64,000 bases of DNA from assembly GCF_011040495.1 (NCBI RefSeq), contig NZ_CP049037.1:2542001-2606000 (forward strand), given 5' to 3'. Below are positions 7,986 through 16,531 of the stretch, in pieces; position 1 is the first letter of the stretch, and every line of letters begins with the position of its first letter. The translations under genes and the position numbers were made by a program. A model generated the notes under the pieces. The model did not search any database, was not told the DNA's origin, and saw only the letters and a list, made by a program, of their open reading frames with translations. Origin of the DNA: Pseudohalocynthiibacter aestuariivivens. Its GTDB lineage: Bacteria > Pseudomonadota > Alphaproteobacteria > Rhodobacterales > Rhodobacteraceae.

Positions 7986-9427
7986 AACGGGTCCCGTTTG
8001 GGCCGGACCCGGCGCAGTGCGTTGCCGTATTCTCCGCCCTTTTCCACGATATCGGCCACACTGCGCACTGCTGCGTCATGCCCGCCCAACGCGATGTAAT
8101 CACCCCTCGGCAGCGTGAATTCCAGCGGCGCGACCAACGCGGGCGTTGGCACATAGCCGAACGATCCGTCAGGCATATCCCGCACGTCGACCATGATCGT
8201 GATGCCGCCACCGGGCCAGACATAGGCCGCCACCCCCCCGCAGGTTACGCGGCACTGCCCGCCTTGTACCGCATGGGTCAGCTTGACCGGATTCTGCGTC
8301 ACGCCAGAGCGGAGCGATCCGCCAGCCCCCGCCTGAAACATCACCGTACAAAGTGCCGGCTCGCAATTCTCGGCAATCAGGTCAACCGATGGCTGTAACG
8401 CCTCGGGTAGTGGCGCAGGTTGCGGTACCAAAGCATCATCCAGCACGTAATACCCGTAGTGTTCGCCCGTTGTCGACACCATCAACAGTGTCAGGCCCGG
8501 CCGCGCGCCTTTCTTTTCCAGCCACGGATTCAGGATATCCAGCGGATCCTCAATATCCGTGCCGCCCCAGCCGCGCCCCGGCCCGGCCACCTGAAAATAC
8601 CGCCCCGGCGTGGATCGCCGCCCCTTGATACGGATACCGGTGTCAGGCCAGTCCAGAACCTTGCCCGCCTGATGTTCGCTGACAACGCCAGTGATGTGAT
8701 CGTCCACCACGACCACTTCATCCACCAGTCCCTGCCATTGGCTGGCGAACATACCGATGGTGGCGGACCCGCAGCCGACACGCATGCGCACCTCAGGCTG
8801 TCCGTCCACAATGGGCGGCTGCCCGGCCTGCACGATGACGGTGGCACCGTCGTCGATCACCAGTTCGACCGCCTCGCCATTGCATAGCCGCAACAACGCA
8901 TCGCAGGTCACGCGTCCTTCGGGTTTCGTAGCGCCGGTCAGGTGTTCGACCCCGCCCAGAGACAGCATTCGACTGCCATACTCAGAGGTGGTGACATGGC
9001 CGATCGCCTCACCGCCCGCGCGCACGATGGCGCGCTCTTCGCCCAGATGCCGGTCGGTGTCGATCTTCACCTTGACGCCGCAGTAGGAAAATATCGCCTC
9101 GGTCACGACGGTGATGAAATCCGCGCCCTCCACCTCTCGACTGACGATAAACGGCGCGGGCTTGTAATCGGGGTAGGTGGTGCCCGATCCGACACCACTG
9201 ACAAAAACACCATCGCCGCTGACATTCTGCCCATCCCAGTCGGCGGCCAGAAACGGCTTGACCTCGTCCCCGGCTGCCATCCGACGGTCTAGGATGGTCA
9301 GCGGGTCGGTGCGAACGATTCTGCCATCCTCGTTGCCGTACCGGTCGCAAGCCCCGATCTTGCCCGGTGCGATGTAACACATAACCGGACAGGCATCGCA
9401 GCGTATCTTGTCCTCGCGCGCGCTCAT
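7982..9427 (-). CDS. 6-hydroxynicotinate reductase-like Fe-S protein
   Basis: The 481-residue protein begins with a Cys cluster, C10-x2-C13-x3-C17-x9-C27 (CDACPVMCYIAPGKIGACDR), suited to hold a 4Fe-4S centre. Proteins of this architecture are annotated as 6-hydroxynicotinate reductase, named after the enzyme of Eubacterium barkeri nicotinate fermentation that reduces 6-hydroxynicotinate to the tetrahydro form with ferredoxin. Later segments (RVGCGSATIGMFASQWQGL, GVVSEHQAGKVLDWPDTGIR, a WPGGGITIMVDV stretch) are consistent with it. The neighbouring Mo hydroxylase could make the hydroxylated ring substrate, which supports the assignment, but in an aerobic-looking organism the true substrate may differ. 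Overlaps of four bases on both sides show translational coupling. Confidence 0.75.
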   Translation of the reverse strand: MSAREDKIRCDACPVMCYIAPGKIGACDRYGNEDGRIVRTDPLTILDRRMAAGDEVKPFLAADWDGQNVSGDGVFVSGVGSGTTYPDYKPAPFIVSREVEGADFITVVTEAIFSYCGVKVKIDTDRHLGEERAIVRAGGEAIGHVTTSEYGSRMLSLGGVEHLTGATKPEGRVTCDALLRLCNGEAVELVIDDGATVIVQAGQPPIVDGQPEVRMRVGCGSATIGMFASQWQGLVDEVVVVDDHITGVVSEHQAGKVLDWPDTGIRIKGRRSTPGRYFQVAGPGRGWGGTDIEDPLDILNPWLEKKGARPGLTLLMVSTTGEHYGYYVLDDALVPQPAPLPEALQPSVDLIAENCEPALCTVMFQAGAGGSLRSGVTQNPVKLTHAVQGGQCRVTCGGVAAYVWPGGGITIMVDVRDMPDGSFGYVPTPALVAPLEFTLPRGDYIALGGHDAAVRSVADIVEKGGEYGNALRRVRPKRDPL

Positions 9428-12111
9428 TTCCCGGCCTCGCGGATCGCGGCCAGCACCCGGTGCGGCAATGCGGGCAGCGAGGTCACCCGCGCACCCGTCG
9501 CATGCCGGATGGCGTTCAGGATTGCGGGTGCGGTGGGGATCAGCACATGTTCGCCCAGCCCCTTGGCCCCCAGCGGTCCTTCGGGATCGGGAACCTCCAG
9601 CAGAATCGTCTCTATTTCGGGCATATCGCCGGTGGTCGGGATCAGGTAGTCATGCAGGTTCTCGGTACGCCCCGGAATGAACTCTTCCATCAGCGCCAGA
9701 CCCAGCCCCTGCGCGATCCCGCCCTGTACCTGCCCCTCGGCCAGTTGCGGGTTAATCACCCGGCCCAAGTCATGCGCTGCGGTGATCCGGTTCACCTTGA
9801 CCGTCCCCAGAACTGTATCGACCGATACTTCGGCAATCTGCGCACCATAGCCATAGACCGCATAGGGCGATCCCTGCCCATCGGCATCCAGACCCGTGGT
9901 GGGCGGGTCGTAGGTTTCCTCGGCAGCGATGGCATAGCCGTTGGCATCAGGCGCAATCGCGTCCAGATCAACCCGCCGTTCCCCCGCCCCTTCGCGCAGG
10001 ATCAGCACCCCGCTTTCCAATGTGATCTGCGCATCCGGGCCCATATTTCCCAGGCTCAGGATCGCCGCTCGCAGCGCCGCACCCGCCAGATAGGCGGCCT
10101 TGCCCGTGACATAGGTCTGGCGCGAGGCTGACGTCTTGCCGCAATCCGGGGTTAGCGCCGTGTCCGGCCCGACCAAAGTGAACTGTGCAACCGGCATCCC
10201 CAGCGCGTCAGCGCAGATTTGCGTGATCACTGTATTGCTGCCCTGCCCGATGTCCGTGGCCCCTTGATGCAGCCGCAGCGTGCCTTCCGGGGTGATCCCG
10301 ACGCGCACCGTTGATGGGTTCGGCAGCCCGGTATTGCCGCAGCCGTACCAGCACGAGGCGATCCCGACACCGTGTCGCAGCGGGCGACCTGCGTCATTGG
10401 CCACCTGCGCACGGGACAGGGCCGCAGCCCAAGGGTTAGCGAGCGCGTCAAGACAGGCCGATATCCCGACACCCTGCAAGGTCTGCCCACATACCGTACG
10501 CTGCCCGCTTTGCAGCGCATTGATCCGGCGAAACTCCAGCCGGTCGATCCCGGCCTGACCCGCCAGATCATCATACAGCGTTTCCTGCATGATCGCCGCC
10601 TGCGGCACGCCAAAACCGCGAAACGCCCCGGAAATGGCCGAAAAACTGTGACGCGCATCTGCCTCGGCATGGTAATCGGGGGTAAAGTAGGGGCCGGAGG
10701 CATGCACCGGCACCCGCCCTGCCACGGTCGGACCCCAGCTGGCATAGGCGCCAGTATTGAACTCACCCTCAAATACCATGCCGCAGATGTGCCCTTGGGC
10801 ATCCGCCCCGATCCGCGCGGACATCTGCGCCGGGTGCCGCTTGGTGGTCGAGGCCATCGATTCCGCCCGGCTATAGATCATCCGCGCTGGCCGTCCGGTT
10901 TTCAGCGCCACCAACCCGATCAGCGGCTGTAACGACAGGTCAAGCTTGGCCCCAAACCCCCCGCCTGCCGCCGCCGGAATGATGCGGACCTTGTCCTGTG
11001 CCAAACCCAGCACCTTGGCCGTCTCATCACGGTCCATCACCGGTGCCTGCGTGCAGGCCTGAATGATCAGCGTATTGCCATCCATCCATGCGACACCGGC
11101 CTCGGGTTCGATATAGGCGTGCTCGATATAGGGCGTCGTCATCTCGCCGCTGGCGACATAGGTCGCACGGCCCAGCGCCGCTTGCGCATCGCCGCAGCGC
11201 ACGCGTCCGGTGACCAGCAGGTTGTCCGGTCGGTGGTCGTGTACCAGCGTCTCATCCGTCTCTTCCCACGTCACGGGAAACGTACTTAGGTCCAGTGCCT
11301 CGATCACCGCAGCATCGCCAGCCACCAGTGCAATCGCCTCGCCGCGCAACCGGACATGGCCCTCTGCCAGTGCGGGCTGATCGGCAAACGGCGGGATGGT
11401 GCCAAAGCAGTTCTCGCCGGGAATGTCACGGGCGGTGAATACCTGTACCGGCCCGGCCTGCGTCGCCCGCCACCCTCTCAGATCACCAAGCCGGAATCGC
11501 GCGGGGGCCTTTGGCGCCCGTATCGCCCGCACCAGCAGCGTGCCCTCGGGGCAAGCATCGGCACCATAGACCTCTGTCCCGTCCACTTTGGCGACGCCAT
11601 CAATCCTCGGCAGCGCAGAACCCACCGACGGCCCGGTGAAATCGGATTCCGGCGGGGTATCGCGCACATCGCAAACCGCATCAATGATCTTGGTATAGCC
11701 GGTGCAACGGCATAGCACGCCGCCCAGCGCGGATTCGACCTCTACTCGACTGGGCTGCGGGTTACGCGCCAGCAACGCAGTGGCAGCCATCAACATGCCG
11801 GGTGTGCAGATCCCGCATTGCGCCGCGCCATGCCGTAGAAACGCCTGTTGCAGGGGGTCATTCGCCAGCCCCTCGACAGTCGTTACAGCGCGCCCGGCTA
11901 CCTGTGCCACCGGGGTAAGGCAGGAACAGACAGGCGCGCCGTCCAACAGCACCGTGCACGCCCCGCAATCGCCTGCGTCGCAGCCGACCTTGGTACCACG
12001 CAGCGCCAGATCCTCGCGCAGCACCTCGGACAGTCGCCGTCCGGGTGACACGGGTAACTCATGCGCGCTGCCGTTCACGCGCAGTGAGAGCGTCCTGAAT
12101 GAGCGGTTCAT
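9424..12111 (-). CDS. Fused 2Fe-2S / molybdopterin hydroxylase (xanthine dehydrogenase family)
   Basis: This 895-residue protein joins the small and large subunits of a molybdenum hydroxylase. Residues 1-150 are the Fe-S part: plant-type 2Fe-2S site with C44, C49, C52 and C62/C64, and a second cluster with C99, C102, C134, C136 (CGICTPG and LCRCTGYT). The rest is the Mo-pterin domain: AAGGGFGAKLDLSLQPLIGL, GAFRGFGVPQA, the cofactor loops, and near the C-terminus GAKGLGEHV with the catalytic-type Glu. Such enzymes hydroxylate N-heterocycles or aldehydes with water. The FAD subunit gene lies just upstream with a four-base overlap, completing a three-domain enzyme; the 6-hydroxynicotinate-reductase-like gene follows with a four-base overlap. 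Fusion of the two subunits is known in the family but less common than separate genes. Confidence 0.88.
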   Translation of the reverse strand: MNRSFRTLSLRVNGSAHELPVSPGRRLSEVLREDLALRGTKVGCDAGDCGACTVLLDGAPVCSCLTPVAQVAGRAVTTVEGLANDPLQQAFLRHGAAQCGICTPGMLMAATALLARNPQPSRVEVESALGGVLCRCTGYTKIIDAVCDVRDTPPESDFTGPSVGSALPRIDGVAKVDGTEVYGADACPEGTLLVRAIRAPKAPARFRLGDLRGWRATQAGPVQVFTARDIPGENCFGTIPPFADQPALAEGHVRLRGEAIALVAGDAAVIEALDLSTFPVTWEETDETLVHDHRPDNLLVTGRVRCGDAQAALGRATYVASGEMTTPYIEHAYIEPEAGVAWMDGNTLIIQACTQAPVMDRDETAKVLGLAQDKVRIIPAAAGGGFGAKLDLSLQPLIGLVALKTGRPARMIYSRAESMASTTKRHPAQMSARIGADAQGHICGMVFEGEFNTGAYASWGPTVAGRVPVHASGPYFTPDYHAEADARHSFSAISGAFRGFGVPQAAIMQETLYDDLAGQAGIDRLEFRRINALQSGQRTVCGQTLQGVGISACLDALANPWAAALSRAQVANDAGRPLRHGVGIASCWYGCGNTGLPNPSTVRVGITPEGTLRLHQGATDIGQGSNTVITQICADALGMPVAQFTLVGPDTALTPDCGKTSASRQTYVTGKAAYLAGAALRAAILSLGNMGPDAQITLESGVLILREGAGERRVDLDAIAPDANGYAIAAEETYDPPTTGLDADGQGSPYAVYGYGAQIAEVSVDTVLGTVKVNRITAAHDLGRVINPQLAEGQVQGGIAQGLGLALMEEFIPGRTENLHDYLIPTTGDMPEIETILLEVPDPEGPLGAKGLGEHVLIPTAPAILNAIRHATGARVTSLPALPHRVLAAIREAGK

Positions 12112-12959
12112 CGTGCTTCTCCGGTCAGGTCACGCAACGCACGGCGCACCAGTTCCGCCGCCGCGTGGGCGCGGTAAGGGCCATCCGCGCGAATGTCGTC
12201 AATCGGCGAAAGCGCAGGCAGGACCAGATCATCCTGCGCGGCACGCCACAGGGCCGCATCCGCAGGCAAGCCGACCAGCGCGCTCTCCAATTGCGCAAGC
12301 CGTACCGCAACGACGCTGCAGGCCCCTACGGCGATGGCGGCCTGCGCGATGCGGCCATCCTCGACGGTCAATCGGGCCGCCACCATGGCGATGGAAATCA
12401 CCAGATATCGCCGCGCGCCCAGTTTCAGAAATCGTGAAGCGCCAGACATGGCCGAGGCGGGAACCCAGAGTGCCGTCACCATCTCTCCGGGTTGCAGATC
12501 TGTCTGCCGGACACCTGTGACGAACTGCCCCAAAGGCATACGCCGTCCGCCAGTGGCGGAGGTTATCTCGACCTCCGTATCCAGCGCCAACAGACACGGA
12601 ACCCCGTCTGCGGCCGGTGAGGCATTGCAGACATTGCCAACCACAGTCGCCGCATTCTGAATCTGGACCGATCCGACCTCAACAGCGGCCTGCCGCAACA
12701 TGTCAAAGGCAGGGGGCAGATCGGCGCGCACCAGATCGCTCCACGTCGCCGCGGCGCCGATCCGGATACCCGCGTCGTGCGCCTCGATCCTGCGCAGCTC
12801 AGGCACCCCGGTGATATCCACGACCGACCCGACCAAGTCGCGCCGCTGCGTGGCGGCAAACAGGTCGGTACATCCGGCGGCAATCGTTGCCGATCCGCCC
12901 GCCAATACCCGCAGTGCTTCGTCCAATGTTTCGGGCCGATGATAACCGTTCGCCTGCAT
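12108..12959 (-). CDS. FAD-binding subunit of molybdenum hydroxylase
   Basis: The 283-residue protein has the medium-subunit pattern of the xanthine dehydrogenase/CO dehydrogenase family. It starts with a PETLDEALRVLAGGSATIAAG segment that binds the FAD pyrophosphate, then IRIGAAATWSDLVRAD and QIQNAATVVGNVCNASPAADG, the second FAD loop, and a C-terminal dimer domain. It passes electrons from the Fe-S clusters of the downstream fused subunit to an acceptor. It is the first gene of the coupled five-gene set 12959-6572 and starts 195 bases after the Liv-type ATPase gene, all on the minus strand. The gap could hold its own promoter. Confidence 0.88.
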   Translation of the reverse strand: MQANGYHRPETLDEALRVLAGGSATIAAGCTDLFAATQRRDLVGSVVDITGVPELRRIEAHDAGIRIGAAATWSDLVRADLPPAFDMLRQAAVEVGSVQIQNAATVVGNVCNASPAADGVPCLLALDTEVEITSATGGRRMPLGQFVTGVRQTDLQPGEMVTALWVPASAMSGASRFLKLGARRYLVISIAMVAARLTVEDGRIAQAAIAVGACSVVAVRLAQLESALVGLPADAALWRAAQDDLVLPALSPIDDIRADGPYRAHAAAELVRRALRDLTGEAR

Positions 12960-13049
12960 TTAAACCCTCTTGGCTCTGGGCACGGATGGTGCGCCCGGCA
13001 CCGGCGGGCTGTCAACATGGCTGTTGTGCTTTACAGCGCCGGCGCGTCG

Positions 13050-13085
13050 GCCTCCGGCAGAAGTATTCTGGGACCAATGAAAAAT
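13050..13085. repeat. Degenerate copy of a GCCTCCGGC-type interspersed element
   Basis: GCCTCCGGCAGAAGTATT followed by a CTGGGACCAATGAAA tail matches, with a few changes, the element at 31202 (GCCTCCGGCGGGGATATT, then TTGGGCAAGAAGAAA). It sits in the 195-base gap between the FAD-subunit gene and the Liv-type ATPase gene. It fits a short intergenic repeat family that I associate with roseobacter genomes; that association is from memory. Confidence 0.5.
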
Positions 13086-13154
13086 GGTCATGCCCTTTTC
13101 AGCGTTCTGGAAATACTCTGGGGTCTGCGGCAACGCCCCTGTCAGCAGTCGCGG

Positions 13155-13853
13155 TCAAACGCCAACATAACGTTCCACGATGGCATGATCGGCGCGCAGG
13201 GCTTCTGCGGGCAATGTTTCCCCATTGCGACCGTTTTCGATAAACGCCACGCGATCCGCAACTGACAGCACTGCATCGACGCGCTGCTCGACCAGAAGGA
13301 TCGCCACGCCTTTGCTGCGCATCTGCACGATTACTTGCCGGATCGCTTCGATCATCGAAGGTTGCAACCCTTCGGTCGGCTCGTCCAGCAACAACGCCTT
13401 TGGTTGCAGGCAGAGTGCGCGGGCAGTGGCCAGCATCTGTTGTTCGCCGCCCGACAGTGTTTGCGCGCGTTGGTTCATCCGTTCTGCCAAACGCGGGAAT
13501 AGCTCTAACACCTCGTTCAGCACATGGGGCGGGCTGCGCCGGGTTTGCATCCCCACGGCCAGATTTTGCGCCACGGTCAGGCCGGGAAACAGTCGTCGCC
13601 CCTGCGGGATATAGCCGATCCCGGCGCGCGGCACATGATATGCTGGCAGCGCACTGATTTCTGTCCCATCCAGCGTGATGCGACCTGACATCAGCGGCAA
13701 CAGACCCATGATTGCCTGCATCGTTGTTGTCTTACCTGCGCCGTTGCGCCCCAGCAGGCACAGAATCTCGCCCGCTTCGACACGAAGGTTCAGGTCATGC
13801 AGGACCTGCGCGCGGCCATATCCGGCCCCTATCCCGTGTAGCTCCAGCATCAT
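13155..13853 (-). CDS. Branched-chain-type ABC transporter ATPase (LivF-like)
   Basis: The 232-residue ATPase has Walker A GRNGAGKTTTMQAI near residue 36, the signature LSGGEQQMLATARAL, Walker B KALLLDEPTEGL and the LivF-like ending. It belongs to the hydrophobic amino acid uptake (HAAT) family, which imports branched-chain amino acids, amides, urea or aromatic acids. The start overlaps the LivG-like gene by four bases. It is the last of the four transporter genes and precedes the Mo hydroxylase operon, so the imported compound is probably the substrate of those enzymes. Confidence 0.88.
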   Translation of the reverse strand: MMLELHGIGAGYGRAQVLHDLNLRVEAGEILCLLGRNGAGKTTTMQAIMGLLPLMSGRITLDGTEISALPAYHVPRAGIGYIPQGRRLFPGLTVAQNLAVGMQTRRSPPHVLNEVLELFPRLAERMNQRAQTLSGGEQQMLATARALCLQPKALLLDEPTEGLQPSMIEAIRQVIVQMRSKGVAILLVEQRVDAVLSVADRVAFIENGRNGETLPAEALRADHAIVERYVGV

Positions 13854-14557
13854 CCGGTCCCCAGATAGGCTGCCTGTACATCGGCATTGGCGTGGATTTC
13901 GGCAGGTGTGCCTTCGGCCAGCATCTCGCCAAAGCTCAGCACGCTGACCCGGTCGGCGGTTTCCATGACAACGCTCATGTTATGTTCGATCAGCAGGATT
14001 GTTGTGTTGTCGGACAATTCGCGAATCAGCGTTTTGAATGCGGCAATCTCTGCTTCGGCCAACCCTTGCGTTGGCTCGTCTAGGATCAGCAATCGCGGTG
14101 CCTGCACCAAGCCCATTGCGATTTCCAGCAGGCGTTGATGTCCATAGCTTAGATCGCCGGCTTCTTGGTTGATACGGTCTGACAGGCCGACACGCGTCAG
14201 TGCCGCCATGACAGCCTCCTCGACAGCATCACCACTCATCCGCCGCCGCGCGGCCAGCGCCACGTTTTCGGCAACGTCCAGCCCGGCAAAGATCGAGGTA
14301 ATCTGAAACGTGTAGGCCATGCCCAGCCCGATCCGCTTGTGCGCGGGCAGGGTGGTGATGTCGCACCCGTCAAAGCTGACGCTGCCTGATGTTGGTGGAA
14401 TCCGTCCACAGATCATCCCCACCAGCGTCGTTTTGCCGGCGCCATTGGGGCCAATCAGGGCGCGCACCTCGCCTTGGGGCAGGTCGAAATCCACATCGTT
14501 GACGGCCTGCAATCCCTCAAAGCTTTTGGACAGGCCGCGCGTGGTCAGCAGGCTCAT
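13850..14557 (-). CDS. Branched-chain-type ABC transporter ATPase (LivG-like)
   Basis: This 235-residue ATPase has Walker A GPNGAGKTTLVGMI, signature LSYGHQRLLEIAMGL, the LSYG form usual in LivG, Walker B RLLILDEPTQGL and an H-loop LLIEHNMSVV. The start chosen is ATG 14557, which overlaps the stop of the LivM-like gene (ATGA); a further upstream start would only add five residues. It pairs with the LivF-like ATPase to drive a HAAT-type importer whose substrate is not known. Confidence 0.88.
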   Translation of the reverse strand: MSLLTTRGLSKSFEGLQAVNDVDFDLPQGEVRALIGPNGAGKTTLVGMICGRIPPTSGSVSFDGCDITTLPAHKRIGLGMAYTFQITSIFAGLDVAENVALAARRRMSGDAVEEAVMAALTRVGLSDRINQEAGDLSYGHQRLLEIAMGLVQAPRLLILDEPTQGLAEAEIAAFKTLIRELSDNTTILLIEHNMSVVMETADRVSVLSFGEMLAEGTPAEIHANADVQAAYLGTG

Positions 14558-15498
14558 GGCAACCACCCCCACAGGCGGCGGCGTAGCTCGCCTGCCAATC
14601 CCTGCGGTGCAAACAGTGTCAGCAACACCAGCACCACACCCGCGATCAGCATGTAGGCCGTGGTCACGCCGGAACTGAGGTCAATCAGGTAGAACATAAA
14701 CAGTGTGCCGATGAATGGGCCCAACACCGTGCCCGCCCCACCCAACAGTACCCACAAAAGCGGAAAGATCGAATATTGCACGCCCGCGAAACTGGCCCCG
14801 GCATAGCCGAACAGCAGGCCATAGAATGCCCCGGCTGCCGCCGAGATCGTGCCGGAAATCACCATCGCGCCCAGTTTATGCGCGAACGTGTCATAGCCCA
14901 GCATGCGCACGCGTTCCTCGTTCTCGCGGATCGCTATTAGCGTTTTCCCGAATGGGCGGCGCACCAGCCATAGACACACCAGCAGGCTCACGGCAAAGAG
15001 GGCGAGTGCCGCAAAGTATCGGTTGCCGGGGTCGCTCAGGTCGATCCCCCACAACATGCGCTGCGCCTGCTGGATCACGAACCCTTCGTCGCCACGAGTC
15101 CATTTTCCGAAATAGAGGACTGTCAAATAACCCGCCTGCGCAAACATAAGGGTGACGATCATGAACGCCACGCCCACCGTGCGCAGTGCCAGCAACCCCA
15201 GCGCCGCAGAAACTGCGGCACCTGCCGCAACACCGGCAATCAGCGCAGGCGCAGGGGTCCAGCCGAGATGGGTAACCGTCAGCCCCATCCCGTACATACC
15301 AGCCGCAAAAAACAGCGCGTGTCCTAGGCTCAGAAGACCGGTATAGCCAAAGAGGATATTGTACCCTACCGCGTAGCTGGCCAGCACCATGATCCGCGCC
15401 AGATTGCCATGATGATAGGCGGGCAGCACGAACTGCAGCGCGAACAGCGCGATCAGCAACCCGCCATGCAGCAGCAATACCTTGGTGCCCGTGCTCAT
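14554..15498 (-). CDS. Branched-chain-type ABC permease (LivM-like)
   Basis: The 314-residue membrane protein carries the LivM hallmark YAVGYNILFGYTGLLSLGHA near residues 41-60 and several further hydrophobic segments, ending in an APQGLAG cytoplasmic motif typical of LivM. It forms half of the import channel with the LivH-like permease and overlaps it by four bases. The cluster lacks a periplasmic binding protein gene within this window, which is unusual for the family; the binding protein may lie elsewhere in the genome. Confidence 0.88.
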   Translation of the reverse strand: MSTGTKVLLLHGGLLIALFALQFVLPAYHHGNLARIMVLASYAVGYNILFGYTGLLSLGHALFFAAGMYGMGLTVTHLGWTPAPALIAGVAAGAAVSAALGLLALRTVGVAFMIVTLMFAQAGYLTVLYFGKWTRGDEGFVIQQAQRMLWGIDLSDPGNRYFAALALFAVSLLVCLWLVRRPFGKTLIAIRENEERVRMLGYDTFAHKLGAMVISGTISAAAGAFYGLLFGYAGASFAGVQYSIFPLLWVLLGGAGTVLGPFIGTLFMFYLIDLSSGVTTAYMLIAGVVLVLLTLFAPQGLAGELRRRLWGWLP

Positions 15499-16421
15499 GT
15501 GCTGCGCGCTCCGAACAGGCCATTGGGACGATAGACCAGCACCAGACCGACCAGCAGTGTCGCCAGTATCTTGGCCAGCGTGGGCGAGAAAAAGACCGAG
15601 ATGATCCCGTCGCTGAGACCGATCAGAATGGCCGCCACCACCGTGCCCGGCAGGCTACCCAATCCACCGATGATCACCACGATGAACGACAGCAGCAGCG
15701 GATCAGCCCCCATCAGGTAATGCGCCTGCTGGATCGGCACAATCAGTACAGCCGCCAATGCTGCCAGCGCCGCCCCAATGCCGAAAACCAGCGCATAGAC
15801 CCGTTCCACCGGAATGCCAAAGGCCAGCGCCATGTCACGATCCTGTTGCGTCGCGCGCATCAGCAGGCCGATCTTGGTGCGCGCCATCAGCAGCCAAACC
15901 CCCAGCAGGACCACCGGCGCGGCACAGATCACGGCCAGTTTGTAGCTGGTCGTGCTCAACCCCCAAGGCCAATACATTTGCAGGCTACCATCCTTGAATT
16001 CCCACCACGGAATCGCGAGGCGGGTGTTAAAGGGCGGTGCCACGGGTCGCGCCTCGGGGCCGTAGCCCATCAGGGTCAGTTGCTGGATGATATAGAGCAC
16101 ACCAATAGTCGCGACGATGGTGCGCTCGGGGTCATAGTCGATCCGCTTGAGGATGGTCATATCGACCGCCACGGCGATCACCCCCACCAGCAAGGGCGCG
16201 ATGATCAATGCCGCACCAAACCCGACAGAGGCGTGCCCGCCCAGCGTCTGCGCCACATACCATGCGACGACCGCGCCCAGCATGAAAAACTCGCCATGCG
16301 CGATGTTCACCACCCGCATCACGCCAAAGACCAGACTGAGGCCCACAGCCGTCAGCGCCAGCACCGCAGCCGTCACCGCGCCTTCCAGCGTCGCGAGCAA
16401 GAGATAGGGACCCAGTTCCAT
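15495..16421 (-). CDS. Branched-chain-type ABC permease (LivH-like)
   Basis: The 308-residue membrane protein has the LivH motif GVMRVVNIAHGEFFMLGAV near residue 33 and a GGLGSLPGTVVAAILIGL segment near residue 255, typical of this permease class. It is the first of the four transporter genes on the minus strand and lies 110 bases after the znuA start side, so a promoter for the whole transporter and oxidoreductase block is probably in 16422-16531. I could not identify a clear promoter there. Confidence 0.88.
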   Translation of the reverse strand: MELGPYLLLATLEGAVTAAVLALTAVGLSLVFGVMRVVNIAHGEFFMLGAVVAWYVAQTLGGHASVGFGAALIIAPLLVGVIAVAVDMTILKRIDYDPERTIVATIGVLYIIQQLTLMGYGPEARPVAPPFNTRLAIPWWEFKDGSLQMYWPWGLSTTSYKLAVICAAPVVLLGVWLLMARTKIGLLMRATQQDRDMALAFGIPVERVYALVFGIGAALAALAAVLIVPIQQAHYLMGADPLLLSFIVVIIGGLGSLPGTVVAAILIGLSDGIISVFFSPTLAKILATLLVGLVLVYRPNGLFGARST

Positions 16422-16531
16422 TGTCGTGCAGGATTGCCCGGCTGGTGCGCAGAGGGCAAGAGAAATGGCAACCTGTTTCCCGGTTTAGGGTATTCTGCGC
16501 GCGAAACGGGCTGTTGCTGCGTTCTGGATAT

